64,000 nucleotides of DNA from Hymenopus coronatus (taxonomy: Eukaryota > Arthropoda > Insecta > Mantodea > Hymenopodidae): assembly GCA_030762935.1 (NCBI GenBank), contig CM060900.1, positions 435,157,921 to 435,221,920 of the forward strand. Reading direction: 5' to 3'. The notes under the pieces were generated by a model. It was not told the DNA's origin. It worked only from the letters and a program-made list of their open reading frames with translations, and made no database searches. Both the position numbers and the translations under genes were made by a program. Below are positions 1 through 10,808 of the stretch, piece after piece. The first letter of the stretch is position 1. Every line of letters starts with the position of its first letter.

Positions 1-627
1 TTTTTTTGTTACTTTTTCCTAACTTTAAAATGTCTCAAACAATGCAACATTTTACCAGTCTCTCAAAGAGTTTAATCGCGAATTTAAGAATAACCTGAAA
101 TGTGAGTACCTAATTAGAAATTATTTCATTTTGTTTCATGGTCCTGAAAAACTATTTTCTTTTAAACAATTATGAAAAATGTAAATCTTGAATATCAGTT
201 TTTTCCTCGCCCAATGAGGGAGGAACAAAAAATGGTTACAAGTAACTAATGACTTAAAACGAGTCTAAAAATCCATATCTCATTTTTCAATTTTTAAAAT
301 TATATAATTTTGGACTTTTTTAATATCGCTTTAATTTAATATTGAGAACCTTATTACAGCTAAAAATACAAAAATAAGTTGCTAAACTTAGAAGAAAATC
401 GAATGAAAACTTTAAATTTCAGTTTTCACAAATGCCTCTCCCTAAGCTGCATATTTAAACATTTACCTACGCCTTCACTATTAGTAATTTTATTTTGAGT
501 TACCACTTGATATTTTAAAATTGGAAACATAATTTGAATAAGTCTTCATTGTGATCACAAAAAAATTGAAGTAGATCAGCTCATTAGCTAAGTGTTGGAT
601 GTAAGACTACCTCTTTTACACTCACAC

Positions 628-648
628 TCACACACACACACACACACA
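628..648. repeat. (CA)n microsatellite
   Basis: About ten CA dinucleotides in a row, directly visible. Confidence 0.9.
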
Positions 649-1113
649 TGAAGCTATTATCAATTTGTTTGTATATGTTTACATTTCTTTATGGTAATTC
701 GACAATTGTGAGGCATTTTATGTTTTTAAGGAGTCTCTGTGATTTATATATTTATTTTTTGGCTACAATCCGAAAATTGGTTTTTAATATTGACAAATAA
801 TGTGATTTTCTCTTTAAATGAACTCTATTAAATAGAGTGGTCTTGCATTTTAAATGCCCTACTGGACATTTTAAGCCCAACCTACGGCTGTTTAAATATC
901 GGCACCTCTTTTTGTACTAAGTGCAAATTTAAGCGTCACCTGTCATCTTCATTTGCCCATCATTGTATCTATTTTAAGTTTAGATTTACAATTGAACCTA
1001 AAATTTCTGTAGATTTCAGAGAATAAGTAAATACATATAAATGATACAACAGCAATAATGGCGATGACAATAAATAATAATTATAGCAATCATAATGAAT
1101 ACTACTACTGCTG

Positions 1114-1180
<67 letters not shown>
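1114..1180. repeat. (AAT)n microsatellite
   Basis: Roughly 22 AAT-type trinucleotides with a single interruption near 1141-1147, directly visible. Confidence 0.95.
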
Positions 1181-1269
1181 GCATAACAACAGGAGTTTTA
1201 CAAAATATATAGCACAAAGATAGACGCAAGCAATAATGGCATTAATCCATTTTAGAGACATCCGCGCAG

Positions 1270-1545
1270 GCGCGTGGATTAGAATCATAGGTTAAAAACG
1301 AAGATTCCGATTATACTCCTACCACTCTTTCTATTTAAGTTCAGTGCCTTCCAAATATTTTCAAGAAAAACCTGCACCCTCAACCAACCTTTACTTGGAA
1401 CATTTTTAAGAAATCCGTACTTTTTAAAATGGCTCAAAAAGTTTTGATAAGATTGCCATATAGTAGATATTTATATGAAAAAAATGTATATTTTTAATTT
1501 TCTGGGAATCTAAAAAGCTTTATCTGGATTAACGTGAAGTAGATA
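1270..1545 (+). repeat. Dispersed repeat R1, diverged copy
   Basis: It shares a run of blocks with the copies at 10410-10806 and 54600-54985: a stretch resembling AAAAACGAA, then TTCCAAATATTTTC-like text, an AAAATGGCTC block, and a terminal block reading AATTTTCTGGGAATC. Noncoding. The element class is unknown. Confidence 0.45.
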
Positions 1546-1718
1546 GAGAACTAAGCTCATACGAATACCTTGCATATCCGAAAATAAAGAGTAGAAGTAA
1601 GAGAAAGCCATGAAAATGTAACAGATAAGAGTTTTAAAATGAATATATCTACAGTTAGCTTGCTGCACGCTGTTGTAGTGAATAAACTAGAGCAAATGCG
1701 TTTTTGATGTTTTCTACG

Positions 1719-1863
1719 GCGTTTAACGCCCGCTTTTACTACTTGTGGCACAGCGGGCGATGACGCCAATGACACATGGAATGCGATGCCGCGGGAAACC
1801 TGAGAAACTGGAGAAAACCAACACCTGCGCCGCTTTGTCCACCACAAATTTCACATGCGGTCA
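1719..1863 (-). mobile_element. SINE family A, head-truncated copy
   Basis: Minus-strand copy of the tRNA-derived SINE seen best at 30180-30426 and 54042-54278. The 3' end (GCGGGCGTTAAAC-type, near 1720-1737) and the body with ACAAAGCGGCGCAGG are present. The tRNA-like head with its A and B boxes is missing beyond about 1863, as expected from 5' truncation during retrotransposition. Confidence 0.75.
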
Positions 1864-2215
1864 CTTTTTGCTATGTGGTTTTCTTGTTAATTTAACTCTA
1901 AATATTATGTAATCACTTAGTAATTCGTGTTTGCTTTCCGATTACGCCATTCCGAGTTCAACCCGACTACCTTACACCCCTAAAGTCTGACACAGACAGA
2001 ATCGACTCTGCCAAATTCCAGAAGCAAAAGGAATGTTCTAGTACCCTCTACTATTTTACCAAATAAGGTGCGAAATTATTTTCTGGTTCCCTATTGGTCA
2101 GCAAGTTTTTTGGCGGTAGGGGAATTTCAAAGAACAGCCAAAGATTGTGAATGGGGGTACCCGTGAGCTAGGAACAAGCAAAATTCCTTATCCCTCCTCT
2201 GCCTCAGCAAACTCA

Positions 2216-2221
2216 TATAAA
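2216..2221 (+). promoter_or_regulatory. TATA box of the candidate split gene
   Basis: TATAAA lies about 40 bases upstream of an arthropod-type initiator TCAGTT (2254-2259). The spacing is longer than the usual 30 or so bases, so the transcription start may lie anywhere from about 2245 to 2256. Support is the downstream ATG-free segment ending in a perfect donor. Confidence 0.5.
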
Positions 2222-2253
2222 TTGTGGTGTCGCAGTTCGCTCGTTCTGGTTCT

Positions 2254-2343
2254 TCAGTTCGGTAGTGTTTGAAGTGAGAAAGTGATTAGTTTTGTTGAAT
2301 ATACCAGCAAGGTTAAGCCTTTTCAGGAATTAACATTGTAAAG
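2254..2343 (+). other. Noncoding exon 1 (5' UTR) of the split gene
   Basis: The segment from the initiator to 2343 contains no ATG and ends AAG|GTGAGT, a perfect U1-complementary donor. It would splice to the acceptor TTTTTCAG at 19183-19190, directly in front of the start codon. This pairing across a 16.8-kb intron is inference; no transcript is available. The exon could belong to a different gene or to an unannotated noncoding RNA. Confidence 0.45.
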
Positions 2344-3388
2344 GTGAGTGGTCACTTTGTAGACAAGTCTCAGCGGTGTTATTGATAATTTTGTGCAGAA
2401 TTTAACTATCTATGAGGCCACATCTAACTTGCTTAAGAAATATTTGTGTTGAGAGTATTAGGAAAGCGTTGACACGAACTGCAATCTTTACAAAACCTGG
2501 AGTGTAAGACACTATTCACTGATTACAATGACATTAGGATTACTTCAGATAGCTTGTAAAACCCTTTGGTTATTGATGACGCCAAACACTAATTTCTGCA
2601 ACCACACCAACATTTGTAATCGAAAGTTTCACTTTATTCATACTTGTACTTTTAAGATGCTTTGAGGTGGAATTTTAACTTTAATGTCTCTTGCGAAATG
2701 ACTTAACCCACAATTTAGGGATCCAAATATTTTCTTAGTTCAACATTATTTGTAAGTTTAATTATGCTTAATACGGCATGATTTTTTTTTGGGGGGGGGG
2801 GGGGGAGAATCTTTGTTTTGAACAATTTCATCAATGTTTACAGCCTTACAGCTTGTTTATTGCTGATAGCATTTGTTGCCATTAGTGCTTGCGTCCATCT
2901 TTGTGCTATATATTTTGTAAAACTCCTGCCGGTGGTTAGCAATATGATTCCTAGATATTTAAATGTTTGTACTATTTCAATCCAATTTTATTGGCAGGGT
3001 CTTTTGTTCCGTTTCTGAACACCATGCCTATGTTTTAGTTGTAAATAAGAAGCCTTTATTTCCACACCATTTTTCCATTGTCGTTACTGTGTTCTGAAGT
3101 TCAATTATATTTGTTGATCCGAGCATGGTGTCATCTAAATGCAAAACATAATAAAATACGCGTGTGTGAATTGTGTGATGGAAAATGTAAGAGATCTCAT
3201 ATCGAAAAATGTAACAAATAAATAAAATCAGTGACTGCCTACGCAAACTATGTTACAAAACAGTGTTGATTTACAAGTGACCTCTTTACACACTCACGCG
3301 CAAACCATTTTTATTACAGCATAAAAGTAAGTTATTTAGAAACAGAATTTCAGGATATTCATTTTAATATTAAGATTAGAGAAAATCC
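2344..3388 (+). other. Start of intron 1, no gene seen
   Basis: Contains a G-homopolymer run near 2791-2805 after a T run. Nothing else is recognisable, and the short reading frames here look random. Confidence 0.5.
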
Positions 3389-3720
3389 GGGAGAGATGGC
3401 GCACTGGGAGATTTGGCGCAATCCTTATAATTCAACAATGAGCCACCAGAATGGCATCAAAACATAAGTTCAGTAGCACAAGAGCTCTATGGATAGAGAC
3501 ATTGAGTTCTCCTTTTATTATTTTTCTAGCAGCTACAACTAGATATTCCATGTAAGTGTATTGCGCATATAGTGAAAATATGTTCCACTCATAGTTTAAA
3601 CTCTTAGTGACTATAGAAGCATACATTTGATGCAATTTCATATATTTGTGTGACGAAAGCGTTCATTGAGTATATCGTGTGCTTTTCCGACTATGTTGAT
3701 CGACCTAAGCGAATGGTAAA

Positions 3721-3764
3721 TGTGTGCGCCATCTATCGATGTAAGTGAGTATAGATGGCACACA
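3721..3764. repeat. Subterminal hairpin carrying the AGATGGCRCA motif
   Basis: The arms TGTGTGCGCCATCTAT (3721-3736) and ATAGATGGCACACA (3751-3764) are complementary except for a two-base insertion, with a 14-base loop. The arms contain the same core motif as the candidate terminal repeats of the surrounding element. Confidence 0.6.
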
Positions 3765-4115
3765 GAGCCTGGGAGGAAAAGTGCACCACAAAACCTAACT
3801 TTCAAGATACAAGCGCTTAAAGTTAACCTTGTTTTTAAAATTACTGGTTCATTGTATGAAATTGATATGTTACACAAAGTATCATTGTAATTAGAGGTTT
3901 CTAATCACGACTTCGTTTTCTTGCTCAATGTTTCAGAAATCCAAAAAACATTACAAAATGTGGTTTAGTTCTTTTTTAGAATAAGTAATAACACAATTTT
4001 TATTTCTTTGAAGAACTTTTAATGAAAATACTACATTGCATTTAGCAAACTTCCTGGTATTACAAATTGTGTATACCAAAACTGTCACAAAATAGTTCTG
4101 GCACATATTGTTATA

Positions 4116-6043
4116 TTAAATATTTGGTTCCGTATCAAAATCTGGCACTCCACAAAACTCATCAATGTCATCTGAAACATTGAGATTGGTGAACAGCTTC
4201 TTGTAAAAAGGCAATGCATCATTTGGAATTAAATGAAACAATGATTTGAGATCATTAAGTTTAGGTACAGCAATTCCTTTTCTATTTGGCCAAAGTGGAA
4301 TTAGATCCTTGTAGCATAAACTATCAGCTGGACGACCAGGTTATTATTTTCCTAATGTCTACTTCCACGTATTCATCTTCACAATCCTTCTTCATAAAGA
4401 GTGGGTAGGGGTTTTCGTTTTCCATTGAGATTTCCCTGGTGCTCAGCAGATAATTGTTTCACCATTAACAATTTTTTTCCTGTTGGTAATCATTTTTTCA
4501 AAATTTCCAGATCCTAGAAAATGTTCATTTTTCATAACATTCACTTACAAAGGGCGCTTCCTTCTACAGTCTTTCTTTAGGCAATATAATCATGTAAAGT
4601 GTAAAACATTTACTGCCTTCAATTTTACCAAAGTCATCATCATTAGCTGTGACACGAAACCAAATAACAAAGGGTAATAGATTTCAATGTAGGATGTGTA
4701 CTAAGTACTGTTTTCAGCATCAAAACTATCTTTATATTGCGGTTTTTGCCTCCGCAAGAATCGCTCCAAAGGATTCGACCTTCTGGCAAATACTCTGTTA
4801 TATGTCTCAACAGGCAAGAAGCAACCTCTTGTGCGCCTCTTCCAGCTTCACCTTCTACCCAAAGATAGCAATGTCCATTCTTCTGTTTTGAAGAGCGTAT
4901 ACCACAGTTATGTATCCATAACTGCCGTTTATAAAATATTACATTTGTAGGCATTCTTGGAAAGGAAAGATTTTCTCCATATCATATGTCAAGCATTCCA
5001 GTTTATCCGAAGAACCAGCTGATTTTATGTCTTCTTCCATTTTTTGCTTTGCGGTTTCATATTTCATGAGATGGTGGAAGTGTTCACAATGTATCTCGCA
5101 CTTTTCTTCCTCAGTGGCAGCACCTTTCTGCCTTGCCAAGTAAGTATCACATTTATTGTATGTGTCTTTGTTGAGTGTTTAAATTTTAGATTAAATTTAT
5201 TGTAAAACATACGATTGTAGGAAGAGAAGCTCAGACACTCACTCTCACTTCTACCATGAGCATAGAAGTCATATTTTTTCTTTAATGTTAACTCTGGAGG
5301 AAGAAATTCTGAATCTGTCTGCAATCTTGCATAATAAGATTTGTGTCTTGGAAAACTGTTAATATCCTGTATCACCTCCTCTTCTTGTTCATCACTCGCT
5401 TTATTCCACCCTGCCTGTGTACCTCTTGTATCAACAATCCTTCCACCTGTTCTGAACTTTGAAAGAGTTGTATTAACCCTCTTCGTGGAGATCCCCAGGG
5501 TCTGAATGAACATCTTTTGGCAGACATTTTTACTATATAAAGAATATTCAGGTGAGTAATTCCTCAGAGACGGTTTAGAGCAGTTATCAGACTTCTTTAG
5601 ACTCAGGAAGCTTCTCTTTTTTGGTGTTTCCTTCACCTTACTTGCAATGTACAGAGCTTGTGCATTATAACAACCAAATTCATGGAAATTGTTAAATTCT
5701 TTATTCTTCTCATCTTTCGTCAGACGTTGAAAGCAACGTTTAGGACACATACAATCAAAATCATTCAATTCTTTCTGCGATTTGTTATAAACAAAGTTGA
5801 TATGTTCCTTATTTTTATACTTCGCAGATTTTCTTTGTTCCCTTGTCATATTGGCATATTTTCTTTTACGTCCTGTTTAGGTCGCCCAGGTACAAGATAA
5901 GCTTCTTCCGTTATATCTTCAGCTGGCTGTTCACACTCAGCACTACAATAGTTACCATTAGTTTCATCTTCACCTGTTGCAATATTGGTAGTGTGAGTTG
6001 TTCCGGCTAGTTCTTTATCTGGATAATATTGAAGTCCCATCAT
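4116..6043 (-). pseudogene. DUF7869-type transposon-associated protein, frameshifted
   Basis: Unrelated-looking fragments read as one protein in order: a basic N-terminal part ending near 5849 (GRKRK then MTREQRK), a central part to 5064 with SFPRHKSYYAR, a short middle part at 4939-5139, and a part at 4643-4954 with YLWVEGEAGRGAQEVASCL and LWSDSCGGKNRN. A C-terminal frame, GRPADSLCYKDLIPLWPN, runs to a stop at 4116-4118. The order and motifs match a family widespread in insect genomes (DUF7869, probably an RNase-H-like fold; recalled, not searched). Frame changes near 5874, 5100, 4945 and in the 4350-4640 region make it non-functional. Candidate transposon ends flank it. Upstream of 6043 further coding is possible but not recognised. 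Confidence 0.7.
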
Positions 6044-7962
6044 CTATTGTTGTGGTTTCCTCTACATTGGAACTTCTGGAAAATGTAGTCATCGGCTTCA
6101 GCGGGTAATACACTTTCTTCTGTGACTGCCGGAAATAAACAAGAAATACTTAGTGGTTACCATAATGATACAAGAGGCATTCAAAGACACAAATTAAAAA
6201 TGATCAGTATGAAAACAAAGGGGAAAGTAAGTCATCTCTAAACAAGTTACATATTTTAATCGGCTACATACAGTATGTCAAACAAACAGCAACATTTTGT
6301 GAAAATAAAATGCAAACAAGATTTTCATCTGTAGAATCATCACTTGTCTTTATATACATCACCATTAACCTCTAAAGCACCAGTAGAGTCCAGCAAGTTA
6401 GTATTAACACCACCAAGCGTCTCTGATGGTGGCTGACATTCCCAATCTGGCAGTATAACGAATATAATTTTAAATAGTCATGTAGGCCAATGTATAGCTA
6501 TATAGAAGCATATTGGTTAACGTAATTCAATAAAATTAATGCATTATGTTATGTAATAAAAGCTGAGTGTATGTTTAATACCTAATTTTAAATTAGTTTC
6601 ATTTTAATCATTTTATAAAAATGCATATAAACACCTAGCTCAGTATTATTAAATAAAACACAAAAATTCACGATAGTATAATACAACTATTGTTCCACTC
6701 AAATGCTTCAATTTTAGAATATTCATTATGGAGGAAAACGTTTTGGTTGAAGTTTCCAAGTAAATTCATTAAGCTTTATCATTATATTCAGCAATTTAAT
6801 AATAAGTCATATTATAACCTTCATTGCATTGAAATCCCTTTTGTAATGCTAAAGAAACAAGTCTTTTGCTTCTTTCTGACATCTTGAATCAATCAACTCT
6901 TTTGCGTCTTAGTTCCATTCTGTGCATTATAAGTCAGCTATAAATAAATGTGGCTTAGTTCAAAGTTAAAAATAAACCTGTATATTGATCATTTGCCTTA
7001 GATCTTTCTTGCATTATGTAAATTGAAGTTTCCCACATCAGATAATGTTATTAACTTAAAAAAAAAACAACACAAATTTGTGGGTTAGTTCCTTTTTGCA
7101 AAACTGCGTAGAATCATGGTTTTGATTTTAAATATTTGGAACTTTCGGTAGTTTCTGATCAAAATAGTGTGGTTTTGTTGTGTTTACCCAGCCATACTAC
7201 TCGTGCTTTACAGTCATTACACAAAATTGTCTTCAATCCACTGAAACAGTATTATTTCAACCAAGAAACACAAATTACAATGTAAAACAAAGAAAAGTAT
7301 GTTCTGACTAGACTAAAATATGAAAATCTTAGGACAAGGATACAAAGCAGTCAATTCGAGAAGTTTCAGGAAATTTGTTGGCTACTCTGAATCCCACGCC
7401 TGACACCAATTTTTGCATTGCGGATGCCAGTCCAGATGATGACCACTTTCTCATATAGCTCCTTAAAACACTGATTTGCCTTAGACTTCTTTTCACTCGA
7501 AAGCCTGAAGAAAAAGCAGTGTATTCTAAAGGGAAGAGAAGAGAAGAGAAGAAAAAGGAAAATAAAATGAAAATAAAGCTGAATTAAGATGCACTGGAGC
7601 AAAACTAAATAAATCAAAGCAAACAAACTCTGGCAAACCAAGTGAAGATGAAGCGGGTCCTCTAGATTGATACAATAAATGATTTGAAAACTGGGAAAAT
7701 TATTTTACTATAGTAAATAAAGATGATTGAAATGTGTCAAGATTATGAACTGGATACACGAAAACTACACAATTAACAAAAGAACGGCTCTAACACATGG
7801 GGAAAGATATGATAGCAAGGTGAACCAATCAAAGTAAGACAATTTTCTTAGAAAGTGAAAATTAATATCTGATTACGTAGTAGCTTTGTTTTCTGAATAA
7901 AATAGTGAAATTTAAATAGCATTAAAGTAAATAAAACTACAGGTGCCGTCTATCACCTAATT
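6044..7962. other. Interior of the candidate transposon, no coding seen
   Basis: AT-rich. A short purine-rich GAAGA tract lies at 7532-7562. It may be the non-coding flank of the DUF7869-type element or contain further decayed exons. Confidence 0.4.
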
Positions 7963-8167
7963 TGCACCATCTCTCCCAAGCAGCGAGGGGGAGATGGCGC
8001 ATTGTTGCATTTTTCAAAATCAAGACTTATATTAGGCTATTAAATAATTATAGCAGTGGAACACTAATATTATGATAAGCCATTGTTTTGGGAATTTTTG
8101 TCGACAAAATCTAATTTTTTTTATCCCCTAATAAAACATTTTTGATAAATAAATGCAATAATTTTCT

Positions 8168-8930
8168 CCCGGAATTACGCTACTGGGAGTGAATTTTTGA
8201 CAACAATTAGTCAAAATTGAAAATAGTTTACGCAGTAAAGATTTTTGGAATCTTTGGGCATCCATAGAGACAATTTGCTGTCCTTCCCTCGGTTTAGCTC
8301 AACAGCTATTTAAAGGACGTAAAATGTACCTGTTTTCCAGTACTATACTGTTTTATAAAACAGCGTTTTTTTTAACAACTACATTTTTGCACTTTCAAAA
8401 TTATTTACTCGTCTTATTCTGAACATTAATTGTATTCCTTTCTTTTCGGTTTTTCTCTGATTTGTTGGCAAATTTGCATCCATAATCTCAAGTGTGTTCC
8501 CTAAAGCTTTAAATGAGGATTTTATGGCTTCTTTTTATTCACTTTCTAAAACTTATTTTATATGAAAAAGTAACATTAATACCAGCAACTTTATAAACAC
8601 ACCATTTTATTTCTCCACAAGTACTAACTTCAAATTCAATCAAATACATTTATTTTCTCGGAGTTAAAATGCTAGAAAATGCCATTATCAAAACACCGAA
8701 TAATAGATGTGAATGCGCAAGCGTGTTTTTGAAATTTTGCACTTTTTCCCACTAATTATAAATATTCAACTATCTGATATGAGAAATTATTTGCACTATA
8801 CCTATCTTACAGGTTTTGCACAATTCATTCATTTGCTTACTCGTATTACCTAAGTGTACCAATATTCAATTAATACCTCTAAATTAAAAAAAGTTAGAAT
8901 ATTGGGTCTTAATTTCCTTTAAAGTAGAAA
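8168..8930. mobile_element. Dispersed repeat R2 (MITE-like), diverged copy
   Basis: It starts with CTACTGGGAGTGAA, followed by TTGGGCATCCATAGAGA and ATTTTATAAAACAGC-type blocks in the same order as the better copies at 19328-20069 and 50752-51661. The right boundary near 8930 (TTTAAAG) is not secure. Noncoding. Confidence 0.45.
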
Positions 8931-9029
8931 TTTAGTACCCATGGTATTATGTAAATAACTTCTGACTATGCAAAGAGAACGGAATGTCAGTATCATCACC
9001 TAGATTTGACTATAACTTTAATCTAGTAT

Positions 9030-9190
9030 ATTCTCCTCTTCTCTTGTACCTACAAGGAAATAAGTAAAAATACCATTTCTGTTTGTTTATCACTGTTAGC
9101 ATGAATGTGATAGAACAATAAGCGTTTGTAAGAATAATTTGCTGCAGATCAGGTAGAGAAAGTAATGTGAATGTAACAAATCAGCTGCTT
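9030..9190 (+). repeat. Dispersed repeat R1, 3' portion
   Basis: Blocks GTTTGTTTATCACTG, TTAGCATGA, TTTGTAAGAATAA and AGGTAGAGAAAG match the reverse complement of 17744-17900 and the + strand of 13490-13680. It is the distal part of the R1 family only. Confidence 0.45.
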
Positions 9191-9199
9191 TAAATTCGA

Positions 9200-10267
9200 A
9201 GTGAATGATTTCTTTAGTCGGTCTATGGGTGTTACCGTGCTCCAGAAAGTTCATGATTGTAATTTTTTCTTTATGATTTTGGTGAAATAGAAGAGGTCAT
9301 CTGTATTTAATAAATGTCTCATCTCGCCTGAGGACATGAGAAATAGAGTTTACGGTGCCCTCTCTTTTCACACTTGGTCCACAAGGCAGATTTATAAACC
9401 GTGCTAGAGCAAACATATTGCTAAACCCAACAATGGTGAAAACATTACAAGAAAACAAAGAACAAAACTGAAGTGTTGCATTCGCATGATTCCCTCTGTC
9501 TGTTCTGCAACAAACTGCTCTTACTGAAGCTTATTTCACTTCATTATAAACAAAACAAACATTAGCTTAAATCGTTTTATTACATATTCTCTGATAAGTT
9601 CATGGAAGATATGGCGATATACTAAGGTGAAGCGGCAGTCAAATATTTTTAAATGTATGACTGGTTATTATGTCTTTTTTTTTTAATTTTTGTTTTGTTG
9701 TTTCTTTTTCATTTTACATCGTTAGCAGTGAAATGTAGTGGTTTCAATATAAATTTCCTAAGGTAAATAACATGCCATTTATCCTCTAAATTGAGATTTA
9801 CATGTTGCATCATATTAATGCTGCTGAACCCGTATATATTATCAGCAGGATGAGCACGCAAATGAGCACGTTTCAATTTTAGGAACGAGATCCAACACAA
9901 AACCTTCACCGATTAAGTGATATTAATTCTGTAAATGACGAAATTGTATTTCCTTCGCGGATTCTATCTTAAATACAAATTGTACCAGATAACAGCGATG
10001 TTTCATCAGCCATAAAACTTTCTCTTTCAGTGGGAAGAACTGCAAACCTTTACAAATAATCCCTGTTGAGTTACTTTACTGGCAATTACATTAAAATACT
10101 TGTATCTCTTTTTTTATTCGTCCTTAGAAAATCTTGTGGCGTCTTTTTTTTCTTTTCATAAACTTAAACGCATTTTTTTAAAATTTATTTGTTGTTTTTT
10201 TTTGGGGGGGGGGGAGTGAAAAGGAGAGAGGGATGTCTTGAAACTCCGTTTTATTTGTATGACTACG

Positions 10268-10302
<35 letters not shown>

Positions 10303-10408
10303 ATCTGTGACGACTTTTCATTGACAAAATTTACTGAATGTTCTAGAAACTGTGATTGATAAAATTAATAAGGGGCTACAGTCGCATAGATGTCGCAGAA
10401 TAAGCTGC
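9200..10408. other. Intron 1 sequence without gene
   Basis: A poly-A tract at 10270-10300 and a G run at 10204-10215 are visible. No coding or RNA gene was recognised. Confidence 0.5.
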
Positions 10409-10409
10409 A

Positions 10410-10806
10410 ATTTTTTACTTTTCCTACACGTACAGCGTGCATAGTAGGTAGAGAAGGTATTGTATTCCACCAAATGCCGAGATTTCATTGAAAATATATA
10501 TTTTGAGGCTCTGAATCAAAAAAGCATTTTTAGAAAAAGGTCCGCTCGTGCACGTGTGGACAGCATAGATAAAAACGAAAAGGCTGATAATACCAAACTT
10601 GGTACTAAGTTTAGTAGGTATCCGCCAAGGATCCCCTACCCGAAACCATGGAAAAATATTTGAAAACTTTGTTTTTTTATCAAAAATGGCTCTAACGATA
10701 TTGATTAAAATACCGTAAGTATATTAAAGATATTTACATGACAAATTAAATGTATATCGTGAATTTTCTGGGAATCGCCACTCAAGACTTTTTCATTCTG
10801 GATGAA
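10410..10806 (+). repeat. Dispersed repeat R1, with hairpin terminus
   Basis: It begins with an imperfect palindrome (about 10416-10459; inner arms CCTAC and GTAGG). The family blocks follow: AGAAAAAGGTCCG, AAAACGAAAAGG, GTATCCGCCAAGGATC, AAATGTATATCGTGAA and TTTTCTGGGAATCG. The homologous copy at 54600-54985 shows the same order. The LINE at 10809 starts immediately after, so one probably inserted into the other. Confidence 0.55.
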
Positions 10807-10808
10807 TT

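Larger units (their letters stand above)
1..1270. other. AT-rich upstream sequence without a gene
   Basis: No coding signal or recognisable element. It contains a CA microsatellite and an AAT microsatellite, listed separately. The leucine- and isoleucine-rich reading frames over the AAT run are artefacts of that repeat. Confidence 0.6.
3389..7977 (-). mobile_element. Candidate DNA transposon enclosing the DUF7869-type relic
   Basis: The left end GGGAGAGATGGCGCA (3389-3403) and the inverted right end (7963-7977) match at 14 of 15 positions. The motif AGATGGCRCA recurs subterminally: within a 3721-3764 hairpin (TGCGCCATCT at 3725, AGATGGCACA at 3753) and just outside the right end at 7992-8001. 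A degenerate second copy, GGGAGATTTGGCGCA, sits at 3405-3419. Repeated subterminal motifs are typical of transposase binding sites. The coding relic at 4116-6043 lies inside. No clear target-site duplication was found, so these exact ends are provisional. Confidence 0.5.

Noticed and set aside
969..1288. Leucine/isoleucine-rich open frames that look like membrane proteins
   Set aside because: They are translations of the AAT microsatellite and its flanks in two frames; composition alone explains them.
3028..3877. Three short minus-strand frames as genes
   Set aside because: No motif, no splice or promoter context; length is within chance expectation for this composition.
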